Shown here: positions 1-11,272 of the stretch, one piece after another
How positions within the stretch are numbered: the stretch's first letter is position 1
Layout: the number at the start of each line of letters is the position of its first letter
From: Anarhynchus alexandrinus
Taxonomy: Eukaryota; Chordata; Aves; Charadriiformes; Charadriidae
Length of the DNA stretch: 64,000 bases
Direction: 5' to 3'
Assembly: GCA_008711295.1 (NCBI GenBank)
Contig: VUYV01000003.1
Span: 10,495,148 to 10,559,147, forward strand
Program-made: the position numbers and the translations under genes
Notes under the pieces: model-generated
Told to the model about the DNA's origin: nothing
Databases searched by the model: none
The model's input: the letters and a program-made list of their open reading frames with translations, nothing else

Positions 1-663
1 TTATTATTAATTGGGTGGAAATAATCTGACAACTGGAATATTGGATCCATGTGACAGGACTGGGTCGTCACAATGGCCTTCTCAAGAGATGCCCTGAAGT
101 AGAAGGTGTCAGGGAAGCTACCTCAGGCCCTGCTGCTGCACAGGCTGGAGCCCCATTTTGGGGACCTGCCTTGCGGGCTGTGGGGCTGCTGCTGGCTCTG
201 TGCCTCGATGCAGCCGGAGTTACATGACCAGCCCTTCCCTTCCTCAGGGACACAGGCTCAGCTAGCGTGCAAAGCGCTCAGCAGTTCGGGCAGAGTGGGC
301 TTCCTGAAGAGCCTCTCAACATCTCCCGTGGATGTGGAAACAGCTGGGCACAGGTATGGTGGGGCTAAAGCAAGGGTGGAGGTGCACTGGGTGAGGCAAG
401 CTTTAGTCGTCTGTTGAGCTTATTTTCTTCATCCAGCAGTAGTGTATCTCACCTGAAACCACTGTTAAAGAGCAGCCTCCTCCGTGTGTATACCATATGT
501 CCAAACATTATGAGGCGTGATGTGTGACAAAGGTGCTCCAGATGTTACAACATGTGGTGTTGAATAAAAATGCTTTATCTCGATATAGCTATTGCCTTTA
601 AGCCAGTGACGTCTGCAGATGTATTTGCGTTATCTTCAAAAGAAGTATTAGGAATTTACCTAA
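1..663. other. Non-coding sequence at left edge, GC-richer core
   Basis: No gene is recognised. The stretch from about 100 to 420 is GC-richer than most of the window and gives overlapping open frames on both strands (about 61 codons minus, 103 codons plus). Neither resembles a known family, and open frames on both strands are expected in GC-richer DNA. The rest is AT-rich unique sequence running into the CR1 fragment. Confidence 0.55.
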
Positions 664-1011
664 TCATAGAATCCTTTAGGTTGGAAAAGACCCTTAAGCT
701 CATCGAGTCCAATTGTTAACCCACCGCTGCCAAGTCCACCACTAAACCGTCTCCCTAAGCTCACATCTACACATCTTTTAAGTACCTCCAGGGATGGTGA
801 CTCACCCACTTCCCTGGGCAGCCTGTTCCAGTGCTTGATAACCCTTTCAGTGAAGAAATTTTTCCCAATATCCAACCTAAACCTCCCCTTGTGCAATGCG
901 AGGTCGTTTCCTCTTGTCCTATTGCTTCTTACTGGAGAGAAGAGACCACCCTCACCTCCCTACAACCTCCTTTCAGGTAGTCGTAGAGAGCAACAAGGTC
1001 TCCCCTCAGAG
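664..1011 (-). mobile_element. CR1 LINE 3' fragment (5'-truncated)
   Basis: The plus strand begins with TCATAGAATC, the reverse complement of the ATTCTATGA-type 3' terminus of avian CR1 retrotransposons. It continues through the conserved blocks GGTTGGAAAAGACCC, a CAGCCTGTTCCAGTGCTTGA-like block, GTGAAGAAATTTTTCCC and TACAACCTCCTTTCAGGTAG. The element is therefore on the minus strand and holds only the end of the reverse-transcriptase ORF region and the 3' UTR. This is the usual 5'-truncated form left by CR1 retrotransposition. Similarity fades after about 1011. The short minus-strand open frame at 660-896 is a by-product of this element and not a gene. Family assignment is secure; the exact subfamily and the 5' boundary are not. 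Confidence 0.93.
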
Positions 1012-4000
1012 TGTGTGAGGGCAAAGTAATCTGTGTGGGACATATGAGAGGAAGCTGGTCACAGTGAAGGAAGTGCCCCAGACTTGTAGGAGCGGTGGCT
1101 TTTTGATTTCTCTAAGTTCACTCTTGGATTATTGAATTGTCATTTTAGTTTTCTCCTGTGACTGATCCTTCTCCTGTCCGTAGGGTGTGTAGGACATCAG
1201 TTGAGGGGCAAAGGGAAACCTTTTAAAAAGCACTGACATCTGAACAGTGTGTGGTGAAATTTTTGCCGTATAGAGTGCCAAGAAGGTCTCCAGGGTACGG
1301 GGCTCTTATCAAAACTTCGTTTCTTCTGGAAACATCTTCGGCTTTTGAAAGCGCCCTCTTCTGCCAACAGCATGCACCTCAGGCTCTCAGGCTTTCCTCT
1401 GGCACCTCTGTAGAGTCTGATTCAATTGCTGCGATTGGCAGTGTCTAGGAATGAAGCAGCTGAATTGGAAAGAGCTACACATAGTCCAAAATAAGGCGTG
1501 ATTTACTCTTCTCTTGGGAGGCATAGTTTACTCATCTCATGGGATTCATCGTGTTTGGTGGCTAATATCTCGAGTCTCTTCCACTCTGTAAACACGTTTA
1601 TGCTGAGGTTAATAGGGAAATTTATCCATGTGAGGGAAGTATGTTTTGGAATATTTCTCAGCTGGAAGTCTCTGTCTCTGTTAGTAACTTGCTGTGTGTT
1701 CATCCCTTCATCACCGCTGCTTCTAACGAACAGGTTAGACAAACATCTGCCAGGAGTGGTTTAGGCATTGCTAATCCTGCTTGAATGACCTTTTGGCGTC
1801 TATTTCATCCCTGGGCTCTCTGATACTGTGGCTTTCCAGGCTTACTCTTATGAGCTTCTAAAAATGTTTGAAGATTAATGGTTAGCAATGAAATTGCTAC
1901 TTCCACGGAGCATTAAAGCAGCTGCGATACAATAGGATTGAAAATTGCCAGCAACTTAGTGTATATTGAATTTGGAGAAAGTAAATTGCTTCTTGTAAAC
2001 TTTACTGCTGTGTAATTGTCTAACAATTTTTTAAGAATGTCCCCTGAGAACATAGAGGGTTGGGTTTTTTTTTTTTTCCTTTTTCTAGGAGCTAAACTGA
2101 AACTTCTAGCTAAATTACACAATACTAGTTATATAAGGCAACAAATAGATTTGTTACTTATGAATTTTATGTAAATAGTATAAGTCTTGCGGAAGCTGTC
2201 ATTGCCTGCAATAGGAGCCAGAGAAGTAAAATGCAGAAATGCCTGATCCTACCCGGCTGCCCATGTGAACGGGGTCAGGGGGCAGTTAATTGAAAGGCAA
2301 TAGGAGCACAGGGCAGAGCAGCGGCAGAACTCTGTTTGTAGGTGGATGCCCAAAGGTTTTTTTGCCCTGGAGAAACTTGCTCTGGGTTGCTGCTATTGCT
2401 ATGTTACGTGACTTCTCCGTTCTTATCTGTAGTCCCCCCCTGTTGTTTAATCAGAGGTTTTCAGGTAAGGGCACATTACCGCATTGATGAAAAATGTTTT
2501 GCTGCCATGTGATCTGGTAGTCAGTCATTACCTTACTATCAGATAAAGCCTATCTGATTCGAACGTTTTATTCATTGTTGAATAAACATTTCTGATAATT
2601 TTATTATTTTAATGGGAATAACTGAAAGAGTAAAGCTCAGTTATTGCCCTTTGGAGGCATGCCAGTTTAAAAGGCGCCATCTTATTTCCTTCCAGTTCTC
2701 CAGCAGGATGCAGGTTGAATTTTTTCCCCCTTTGTGAAATCTTGGGGCCGTTTCTAGCTGTTGCAGATCCACTTCTTTCTGTGCTGCTTAGTTGGTCACT
2801 CCAGGCTTAGCGAACGTGACAAATAGGTGTTATTGTGAATTTGGGTTGATGCGGGAAGGATTAGATCAGATTTCTAATGCCTTTGAAGCAGGACCCTAGG
2901 CAAATTAGGGAAAAGAAAAGGAAGGGAGAAGTATGTAGAAGTGTTCTGTGCATAAACTGGGAGCTCTGTTCTTCCCCAGATGCACCAATTGCCATGTAAC
3001 TCCAGGCTGGTTCCCAGGTCTCTTCCTCCTGGTGAGTAGCACCACGCTTCTCGGTGAATGCTACTGCTTTCAAAGGAAGACAGTACTATCACGTACCCCA
3101 ACAGCAGCCAAGAAAAGCAGCACTGGTGGCCCTAAATCCTGTAAGACATAACATCTATGCAGGTGAGCTTGCAGCCTGATGGACATCCAGTTGCAGAATC
3201 AGGCTGGTGTTTGCTGGTGAGAAGTAGGGACATTAGCTGTACAGATGGGAGCTCGATAAGATAGAGTCGATGGGAAGAGAGATTTAAGCAGAATTTCCAA
3301 GCTGCTACTGTGAATAGCCTTATCTTCTCTCCTCCTCCTCCTCCTGTACAGCGCCATAAGGTGTCAAGGATGCAATGATCACTCTGCTCTCCCAGGGGCG
3401 AGGGGGAGGGAATTAGTGTGTGCAAACTGAGGCCACCAAAGCAAATTGTTAGAAGCATGGTAAGGCATGAGGAAACTTCTTTTTTTTTAAAAAAAAAAAA
3501 GAATAAAATGTGTAACTCCAAGTGACAGTGTTAAATTTGATTTCTGATGGGGGGAAAAAAGTCAATATGGAAAAAAAGGTGCTTTTTTTCTGTTCAAGGA
3601 AAGAAATGGGAATTTTAAAATATTTCTTCTTTTTTTTTTCCCCTTTTTTTCTAAATGTACAAAAGAATTTGAGGGAAGAAAAAGACAATTTTCCACACTT
3701 CTTACATTTTTCTAAAACTTTCTGACATCATTTTCCAGCAAGGGAGGAAAAAAAAGAGGTTTTTTTTTTTTTTTCTATAATTCCCTTTTTCTCGAGTCTT
3801 CTCTTTTAACTACTGTTTCTTTAGCTTTTTAAATATGGAAAAGCTATTAAGGGGGAAAAAATCCACCTTTTTGTCAAGTTTTGACAGAAAATCTTTGGCG
3901 ATCTTTGGCTGGAATGACAAATATCATCACATAATCAATGTTTCCTTTTACTTTATTCATTGCAATTCTATCTGTGAGCCAGGTTATTCTTTCAGCAGCA

Positions 4001-6060
4001 TTGAATTAACAGAGGTGGCCAGCTTTTTTGCATTCATGGCAGCACTCCTCTTTTAATCTGATTTTCCTGGGATGATGGGCTAGTACAGATATGTAAAGGA
4101 AACGAATTCACAAATGTTTCAAACGAACAACTCCATCAATAATTTTAAAAGCTGCTGTGTTAATTGCACACAGTGCATTCTTTATTATTTACTGCAACCA
4201 CCACCTTCAAGATTGCCTGACTGTTTTCATTCAACCCCCTTCTGTTAGTTGGCCACAACCGTCTGTAACTTTCACCCCTGTCCAAAATCTTCCAGTCTTG
4301 GTTTCTGTACAAATCCTTTATAATACCTGGAGTCTAAAGTCTCCCTCTTCCATTCTAACAGTCAAGCTGCAGTTCTTTTTTTCTGGCATTTTCGTGCTGG
4401 TATGATGCAATGAAGTGATAATTTCTTTAGCACAGTTAGAAGTTATGTGGGAACACGTATAACAAATCCATTACACAGAATTGGAGACAGGAGTGAAGTG
4501 TTGACAAAGGGCAGGGCTTCACGATAGTGTTTGTGTTAGCTCATTCTGCTTCTGGTAAAATTCAGTTTGCCATTTCCATAAACTGGGTCTGAATCCAGGT
4601 TAGTGATTGCAATCAGGTTGGCTGGCATTAATGCTGAAGAGTATTGTCTTTAGAGAGATAGGCTGGGCTGGGCTGATTGTTACATGGGATGGTTAAATTC
4701 AGGTTGGATAAACAATGAGCCTTACGGCCAGACAAGACTCCTTGTGTTCTCTTCTTCCTTTTTCTTTTTTATGTTTTCCATAAACTGTTACAGCATTTTG
4801 TAGCATGTTGAATGTTCCCATTACGCATAAATGCCTGATCTCTGAACAAAACTACTGAGAAAAGAAGCACCATTCAAAGGACATTTTCTATAAAAGAAGG
4901 AAAAAGCAGTAGCTTTGCAGATTTTCATGCAAAAGCTCTTCATGATGTTTATCATCCCCAAAAGCTGGAACACTATAAAATATATTGAATACATTGAACA
5001 TTCACGCTACAGGGTGTTGAACCATCTTGTATTCTCAGGGCACCTCTAGGTTTTGTATACCTTGGTTTTCTTGTCTGCTGAAGGGGGTAGTGCTATTTGT
5101 TAGCTTCTACAAAATGATTTGAGATTGTGGTGAGCACACTAAATGTGCCAAAGCACTGACGTTAATAAAGTTACAAATCCAAAACCTAAACTCACTCAAT
5201 GAGATTTTTAAGACTGTATATAAAGACTTGGTGAAATCAAAAGACTTCAGAAAATGGCTTGTTTCTATCTTCTGAGGGATTGCCTGGGAAATCTTTTCCT
5301 TAATTGCTGCTCTTGGATGAAAAGACTTCCAATATGTTTGTCTAACTCGGGCAGGTAGGGAGGATGGTGATCTTTCTTTTACAAATGGTTCTTTGAAAGG
5401 TGATAGATGATCTACTGAGGGACAAATCAGATAGGAATCTGAAGTCACATGGCAGCTTTTCCTTGGAGTGATGGAGTCCCCTTTTGTTAACATTTGAGCG
5501 GTCTCGTAGTTCATCAGATTGGTTCAAATGGGTGTATCTGATCTCTGGCAGTGAAAAAACATCTGCTCTGTGGTGACCAAGGGGTAACAAAGCTTCTAAT
5601 CAGGTGAGAGAGTACTGGTGGACAGGTGCTTTCCTGTGTCCTCCAACATCTGTAAACTCCAGACTTCTTAAAGGAAGGTTACACAAAAATTGTATGTACT
5701 TTTTTTTTTTTCTTTCTCCCCACCAGCTCCTCTGAAAAGCTGTGCTTTGAAAATGTACCTGTGAAGCTGGTAAAACATAAGAGTGCGCTGGCTTTCTGCT
5801 AGAACAAGTCTTTTCTCCCCACCCACCCTCACCCCCCATTCCCTTCTTTGCTTTTGCAGTTTAGCCCGCTCAAAGCCAGCGGTGTGTGCGTATGCGCAGT
5901 TGTGTCTCCCAAAGATACAATCATCTGCAAAACATCTCCTTAAATAAACAGCCCCCTCCTACAAAAGGCAGGTATGCTGGGGTCAAAAGGGCCAGCTCTT
6001 TGTTAGAATCACCCTCACCCCGCACCCGCAGTTGGAAATTTCCTGTGTGATTTGCTTACA
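1012..6060. other. Unique AT-rich non-coding sequence
   Basis: No exon, RNA gene or repeat family is recognised. Open frames are short (up to about 135 codons), occur on both strands and lack recognisable motifs. Several, such as the minus-strand frames at 3132-3688, run through T/A homopolymers and encode runs of Phe or Lys. The block includes the homopolymer-rich patch listed separately at 3478-3775. Confidence 0.55.
3478..3775. repeat. A/T homopolymer-rich low-complexity patch
   Basis: The segment has repeated mononucleotide runs: T9 followed by A12 near 3480-3500, several A6 to A7 runs, a T-rich run near 3628-3650, and a T16 run near 3760-3775. This looks like simple low-complexity DNA with no family signature. 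It explains the artificial Lys/Phe-rich open frames on both strands here. Confidence 0.75.
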
Positions 6061-6084
6061 TATACATGCAGATATAAAATAAGC

Positions 6085-6178
6085 TAGCCTATGTATGTGT
6101 ATATATATGTATATGGAGAGCAAGCACTAAAAATCTGTGCGTACAAACATATGTATGTATGTGTACACACATCTATGT
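6085..6178. repeat. Imperfect TG/TA microsatellite
   Basis: An alternating purine-pyrimidine tract contains TATGTATGTGTATATATATG, then, after about 35 bases, ATATGTATGTATGTGTACACAC. The units are interrupted TA, TATG and TG/CA repeats. The tract is probably length-polymorphic between individuals. No gene is associated with it. Confidence 0.8.
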
Positions 6179-9100
6179 GAGCGAATATATGTGGCTTTTT
6201 GAGCTAAGCTCTAGGCAACCCCTGGTAGACGCAAACCAAACCCAGTAAGTCGCCAGACAGCCTTACGAGAATGCAAAGTCTGTTACGTATTAAGTGGATG
6301 GAGTAGAAGAGGTCACAATTTATTGTTTGCTCTTGGGTTGCTTGCTCAGTTTTGCCAGGGTGGAGAGCTGCAGGGCAGATTTGGAAGACGAAGTTAACTG
6401 GTAGAAAAGGTCCCTGAAAGCACCTGGATGAGGGGTGGGTGCCTTGGGATCTGCCTGTGAGCAGGGGCATTATTTGGTTTTGGTTTTTTTGTTTGGNGGC
6501 TTCTGGAATATGCTCTTCTACATACCTGTTTGGGATCCCATATCTGTATATACTGGGCTACTCTGAAACATTTTGTTTCCCGGTGTCACTGGCAGCACAT
6601 GTTAGTATGCCAGCGGGAACACGTTGGCACATGGACCACGAGCACATCGAGCTCTCTTGATTACAGTGAGAGCTGCTGCATTTGTCTCTGTCTGAGCGGA
6701 GAGACCCAGACGTTCATCTGTGAGCACCGGGGCAAACATAAGGGAGTATTTATTACCATACTAGTCGCTTGGGAGAGCCAAAGCATTTTGCTGGGGAGCT
6801 GGGCATGTGAACAAGCCCCACAGTGGTATGTGCACTCCACTCAGTGCATCAGGAGGTTGTTTAGAAATCTCGAAGGGAGTGGAGGGTGGATTGCTGAAGT
6901 CTGTATAACATCTGTAGTTTATATGGTGTTGCTTGGACAGCAGGGTCAGATAGAAAGATAGGAAAGCAGGAGCGGTAAATCGCTGAGCTCTGCTATTCTG
7001 AGAGGAACATGAAATGAGCTTGTAAACATCTGTGTAAGGGTTTTTCTTAACATGCAGGGGTACAATGAACAGTGATACCTGAAGAATTTCATTAGACCTG
7101 GTAAAGCTGGACTTCTCTGGCTGAGAGCAGACCTTAGCTCACTTGCTGTTACTGAGGTATAATCAGCTGATTAGGAGTTATCAGAGGGGTATGAAGGAGG
7201 CGATCAGGTGAGCAGCTATGTGCACCTGTTCCCATCAGCACAGGACTCCTTTGCAAATGTATTTTATTTCATTGCTGCAAGTCCGAAGCAAGAACTGAGG
7301 AGAAAGGAATGAGGAGGGGAGCAGGGAAGTGGTGCTAGAAGCTGTGCTGTGTCCAGGGAGTTGTATTAATTATGTTTTCCAATTCAATAGCTCCGGATAA
7401 AAAGCCAAGAGACTTTAATTCCTGTGCTTGTGTATGTATCTTCTTTCCTCTTAGGAAGGGGTAAGAGGGTAGTCCTTGTTTTCTTTATTGCCAGAGGGAT
7501 TTGGAACTGCTGGACACAGGAGATTTGTCTTGGCAATTTAACCCCTGTTTCTTATAAGGTAGGGGCCAACAAAGAAGTAGAAAATGAAAATCTAAAAGAA
7601 AACGAAAACTGCAAAGATGGCTTTTCTCCCCCCTGAAAATTCATTTGTTATTGGGCGAAACTGGGAAACTGCCCCTCCAAATGCCAGCGTGCTCTGCACC
7701 CAGCGCGCCCACGTACATGATCTCTTCTCTGTGTTTGGGCCCAATGTGGCCTCCTGTGGCCTCAAGGAGATAAGGGGAAAAAGGTCCCATCAACTTTGAA
7801 CCCTGTAGACAGTCTTTCTCACTCCTCCAGTTTGATCTGAAATCCTTCTTGCAGCGGGTGCTGCTGAGAGCCAGAAGAGACGCCTTCCCCTGCCCGCTTT
7901 CACTGCAGAATGGGTCCCGTGAGAGCCATGTTCTCCCTCCGATGAGAAGGCAGAAGAGCATCTCTCTCACATCAGTTGTGCAAGAATATGCCTAAACCTC
8001 TCTGATTTTTCAGATTATTTGTGAGTTCTGGCAAGGCTGGTGCTTGTTAAGCAACAGCTGGTATGTAAGACTTCTCCATGGCAGTTTACTTCAAAACTGG
8101 AACGTTTTCCTGTTGACAGAACATCTCTGGTGATGAAGAGGAAGAATAAACCAAATAAATCAGTCTGAATAGAACACAGCATCCTTTCTGAACTTTGAAC
8201 AGTCAAAAGCTCTGAAACTCAGTTATCCTTGTTTTCACGCCAAATTTAATACTGTTGATTTCAAGTTATTCCTCATTTCCTGTGTAAATGAGAGAAGAAT
8301 CGGAAGAACTTCTAGTAACATCTGACTAAGTGAGTAGGAGGTAATAAAATACAGTGGATAAATGCCTTCAAAAGAACAAGAAATTGATTATTAGGTTGTT
8401 TGTCTCTGGAAGAATCAATAGCCTAGCAGCTTTAGCGTCTGAAAGTTCTATCCAGATACTTTTAAGATACAAAGGAGAGAATATTTCAGTTTGAAGTGGT
8501 GGACTGAACTGTGGAACAAACTGGAGGTACACTGGTCAGTTCTTGATTCCTTTGAATCTAGATCAGAAGCCCTTCTAGAAAACATGAGTTAGTTAAATGC
8601 AAACTTTTGATTTAATAATAGCATGAAACATAATGATTTATAAGATACTGGAAGTCAAAAGTACTAATCTGGAAGGTTTTTTTAGATGTAAGGGATGTGC
8701 ACCTGTGAATGAAATCTTTTAGGTCTTGGGCCAACCAAAGCTAAACAAAATAAGAGGAAAATTAAATCAAAGTTGAGAAGTAAAGAATTAAATTGTATTA
8801 TCCACATTCCTGCTTGAAATCTGTGAAATTTTTGTTATTTGGCTGGATCCAAGGCTATATGAATAAAAATCTTTCATTGTAGAGTCTTGTAACATCCAGT
8901 AAGTTCCCAGTTATCATCTGGGCAATTTGAAACCAGAGGTGTAGCATCAGATAAATAATGTCTATCAAACAGCAGGGCAAATTCTTTGCAATGACAGACA
9001 TATTCTGTTTTAATATCAGTCCAAATAGTGGTTCAAGCTCAACTCTCCCAGCCCCTTAACAAAAACCAGGGCTGGTAACAGAGCTCCCCCCAGGGATCTT

Positions 9101-9257
9101 AAGCTCATTCTGGGTATGCAGATGACCTCCTTCCCCCAGAGCATGGATGGGCACCACATGAGAGGCCCTGGAGACTCTCCATTGCTGCTGAGGGCTCCTT
9201 TCCTCCCCTTGTGTTGAGGACAGCTGCTGGTATGCTTGTGCTTGCATGTCATGCCTC
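6179..9257. other. Unique non-coding sequence with one ambiguous base
   Basis: No recognisable gene or repeat. Position 6497 is an N following a T-rich run (GTTTGGN), a single unresolved base in the assembly. The open frame across it is not credible as coding. A GC-richer patch near 9050-9240 gives overlapping minus-strand frames without a recognisable product. Confidence 0.5.
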
Positions 9258-9279
9258 GATACCGCAACGGTGCGGTATC
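9258..9279. repeat. Perfect 9-bp inverted repeat with 4-base loop
   Basis: GATACCGCA and TGCGGTATC are exact reverse complements separated by ACGG. The palindrome carries three CpGs in an otherwise CpG-poor region. It could form a short hairpin in DNA or RNA or bind a dimeric protein. I recognise no known element. Such a repeat can also arise by chance in 64 kb, so function is not implied. Confidence 0.7.
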
Positions 9280-9992
9280 TGTTGCACAAGGGGGCTCCTG
9301 GGGTGACAGGACTTGTATGTACAATAGCTTTGATCCAGCCAGCACTCCCTTCAAATCACTGAGTCACTCACCTATAAGCCTTTACCTTTCCCATGATACA
9401 ACGTGTAGACAACTGCAAGGACCTGCCAAATTCAATTTATTAGGAAGGAAAATTTTAAGCAGTGTACAGGAAAGCACCACTGCCCCACATCAGAGAAATA
9501 TAAACAGAGAATAAGCCTCAAGCTTTTTTGGTATGGGAAGCCTGGAGATATGAAACATCACTCAGTGACAACTACGAGTTGTTCATATGTAAGTGGGTTA
9601 TTATAAGGCTAAAATGAGACTCCTGAGGCATCAAAATAACACCAAAAGCAATCTTGGAAAAGGTGGGAGTGGTGCTGTACACTCTCATCACTTTCACAAA
9701 AATACATCTTCAAGGAAGAGAATATATTAAAAAATGCTGAGCCTTTGGAAGGAAGCAAGCGCCTCAGGAGAAATTTTACAAATAGATCTCACTTGACAAG
9801 ACAAAGTTGACTCTCCTACTTGACCTAAACAGGATATTGCTATCTGGAATCTTGTTACAGCAGCGTGGTTTTCATAACCAACAATATATGCAGCATACTT
9901 TACATTTAGTGGTGTCCCAGTCACTGCCTGTATACTCATCACCATACTTCTGCTTGAATTGACTTGTGGTGTGGACTTCAATGGGATCTCAC

Positions 9993-10155
9993 CTGTTTGT
10001 CCCTGTAGAGAATTTTGCCTGTGGGTTTTACTCAGGGCACTTGAAAGTTGCTTTGAATCCATCTTTCTGGAGCTTGGAGTTTTAATTGCTGTGCTTTGAG
10101 TGGATTTACTGGAGTAGGGAGAAATCCGTGTTTTAAAAGTGAAGGCATCCTCCAC
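9993..10155 (-). CDS. Candidate internal exon, 163 bases, product unknown
   Basis: On the minus strand the block starts after TTTAATTTAAGCAG and ends at CAG followed by GTGAGA, a near-consensus donor. One frame is open throughout and gives about 54 residues, basic and rich in Ser, Thr and Lys (includes IKTPSSRKMDSKQ), without Cys or long hydrophobic runs. This is typical of a disordered linker and not of a catalytic domain. The frame stays open downstream to 9727, past the donor, for 142 codons in total. No partner exon with matching phase was found. No known family is recognised, so this is a splice-signal and composition call only. Confidence 0.25.
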
Positions 10156-10971
10156 CTGCTTAAATTAAAACACACAAGATGTAACAACTCAGGAGTAATT
10201 AATTTTAATAGTAATATTAGCTAGTTATTTCAGAGGCAAGTCTGGGTGGCAGCGCGAGTGTCAGATCATGCAGTCGTTCTTCATCAGGTGTGATCTGATG
10301 CAGACACTCAACTGATTCTTCTGGAGCTTGGCTGACTTGCATGGACTGAAGAGTTGGTCTATAGCATCTCCTGTGGCTTCTCCTTTGAAGCTTCAGTCAT
10401 ACCTTTGCTCAGCTGTACTGATTGTACACTCTTTGTGTTTGCCACAGTCTCTCCTTTCTCATCTGAACAAGACAGAGCGCTCTTATTGTAGGATACTGCC
10501 ATGTTTGTGTACCTTACCGGGTCCAGATTTTGGATGCCTGACAGTAGGGCATCCACAATGGCAAGTTAAAGATGAGAGGGGAGATTTTGTCTGTAAAGCC
10601 GAGATGTGTTTGAGTGAGCAAGTCAGCTTAGCATTCAGATTCATTTAAGTGGAGGCATTCTTTTTCCCTCTTGTCCTACCACTTTCACATCTGTAAGCAA
10701 GAGGGCCTTTTGCCTTCAGTAGCTGTGGTGGAGAATCTGACTCTTGTTCCCAATAGGGAAAGGAGGAGGTTGTTTATCACTTCACCCCATCTACAGAGTC
10801 TGGCCTGCTAACGTTGTTGCTTATGAATTTCAGTGTGAGAATATATTTCACAGCTCGCATGAGAGTTTACTACTTTGACTGTTGAGTTCTTGTGGCTGTT
10901 GGTGATGCAATCATGTTGGGAAGGTGCAGCTCCAGGCAGAGCAACTTCTCTTTGAACTCCTCCTGCTACAG
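9993..10971 (-). pseudogene. Coding-like, frame-disrupted minus-strand region (possible decayed gene or unrecognised exons)
   Basis: Read on the minus strand, this region has long stretches that look protein-like but are broken by stops and frame changes. It begins after a good acceptor (pyrimidine-rich tract ending TTTTTAATAG, exon side from 10971). An open stretch of about 54 codons follows to a TAG. A second frame then runs for about 95 codons with one TAA, and shifts again into about 65 codons rich in Ser, Lys and Glu that end near 10360. A last piece includes LHQITPDEERLHDLTLALPP near 10230-10300. The 163-base block 10155-9993 is flanked by TTTAAGCAG and CAG/GTGAGA splice-like signals and encodes a basic Ser/Thr-rich segment including KTRISPYSSKSTQ. 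I do not recognise the protein. Either this is an old degenerate gene copy, or parts are genuine exons of a fast-evolving gene, or the pattern is chance. Reading-phase mismatch between the candidate exons argues against a simple intact gene. Confidence 0.25.
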
Positions 10972-11195
10972 CTATTAAAAACAGGTCAGGGTAGAGAAAA
11001 GTAGGTCTAGTTTTCAAGAGTATATTAAGCTAATTCATCTTGCATTGTAGACTGATACATGATCAAAACAATAGTGATAGCGCCTGTCTCATGAATGTTT
11101 AGAATTTTACTCAGTCAAAACCAATTGGATTTGCAAAACCAGGTGAGAGGGTTAAGGGTTAAGAATCTGATGTTTTCCATAGCTCATTCCTTTTT

Positions 11196-11272
11196 TCCTC
11201 TTCCCCCTCCCCACTCCCCCCAAAAAAGAAAAATAAAACAAAAAAACCCCTAACCAACCCCAAAAACAATGG
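11196..11272. repeat. C/T- then A/C-rich low-complexity tract
   Basis: The tract has C-runs (CCCCC, CCCC, CCCCCC) with T-rich sequence before them, then A-runs and AACCCC-type units (AAAAACCCC, ACCAACCCC). Tracts of this style recur in the window (22090-22150). Just upstream, 11149-11162 is GGGTTAAGGGTTAA, a short telomere-like chance repeat. Confidence 0.65.

Noticed and set aside
660..896. Minus-strand open frame of 78 codons with a WNRLP-type motif
   Set aside because: It lies wholly in the CR1 fragment at 664-1011 and reflects the element's own 3' coding remnant, not a host gene.
3132..3688. Overlapping minus-strand frames with Phe and Lys runs
   Set aside because: They result from T/A homopolymers, and frames on both strands mirror each other.
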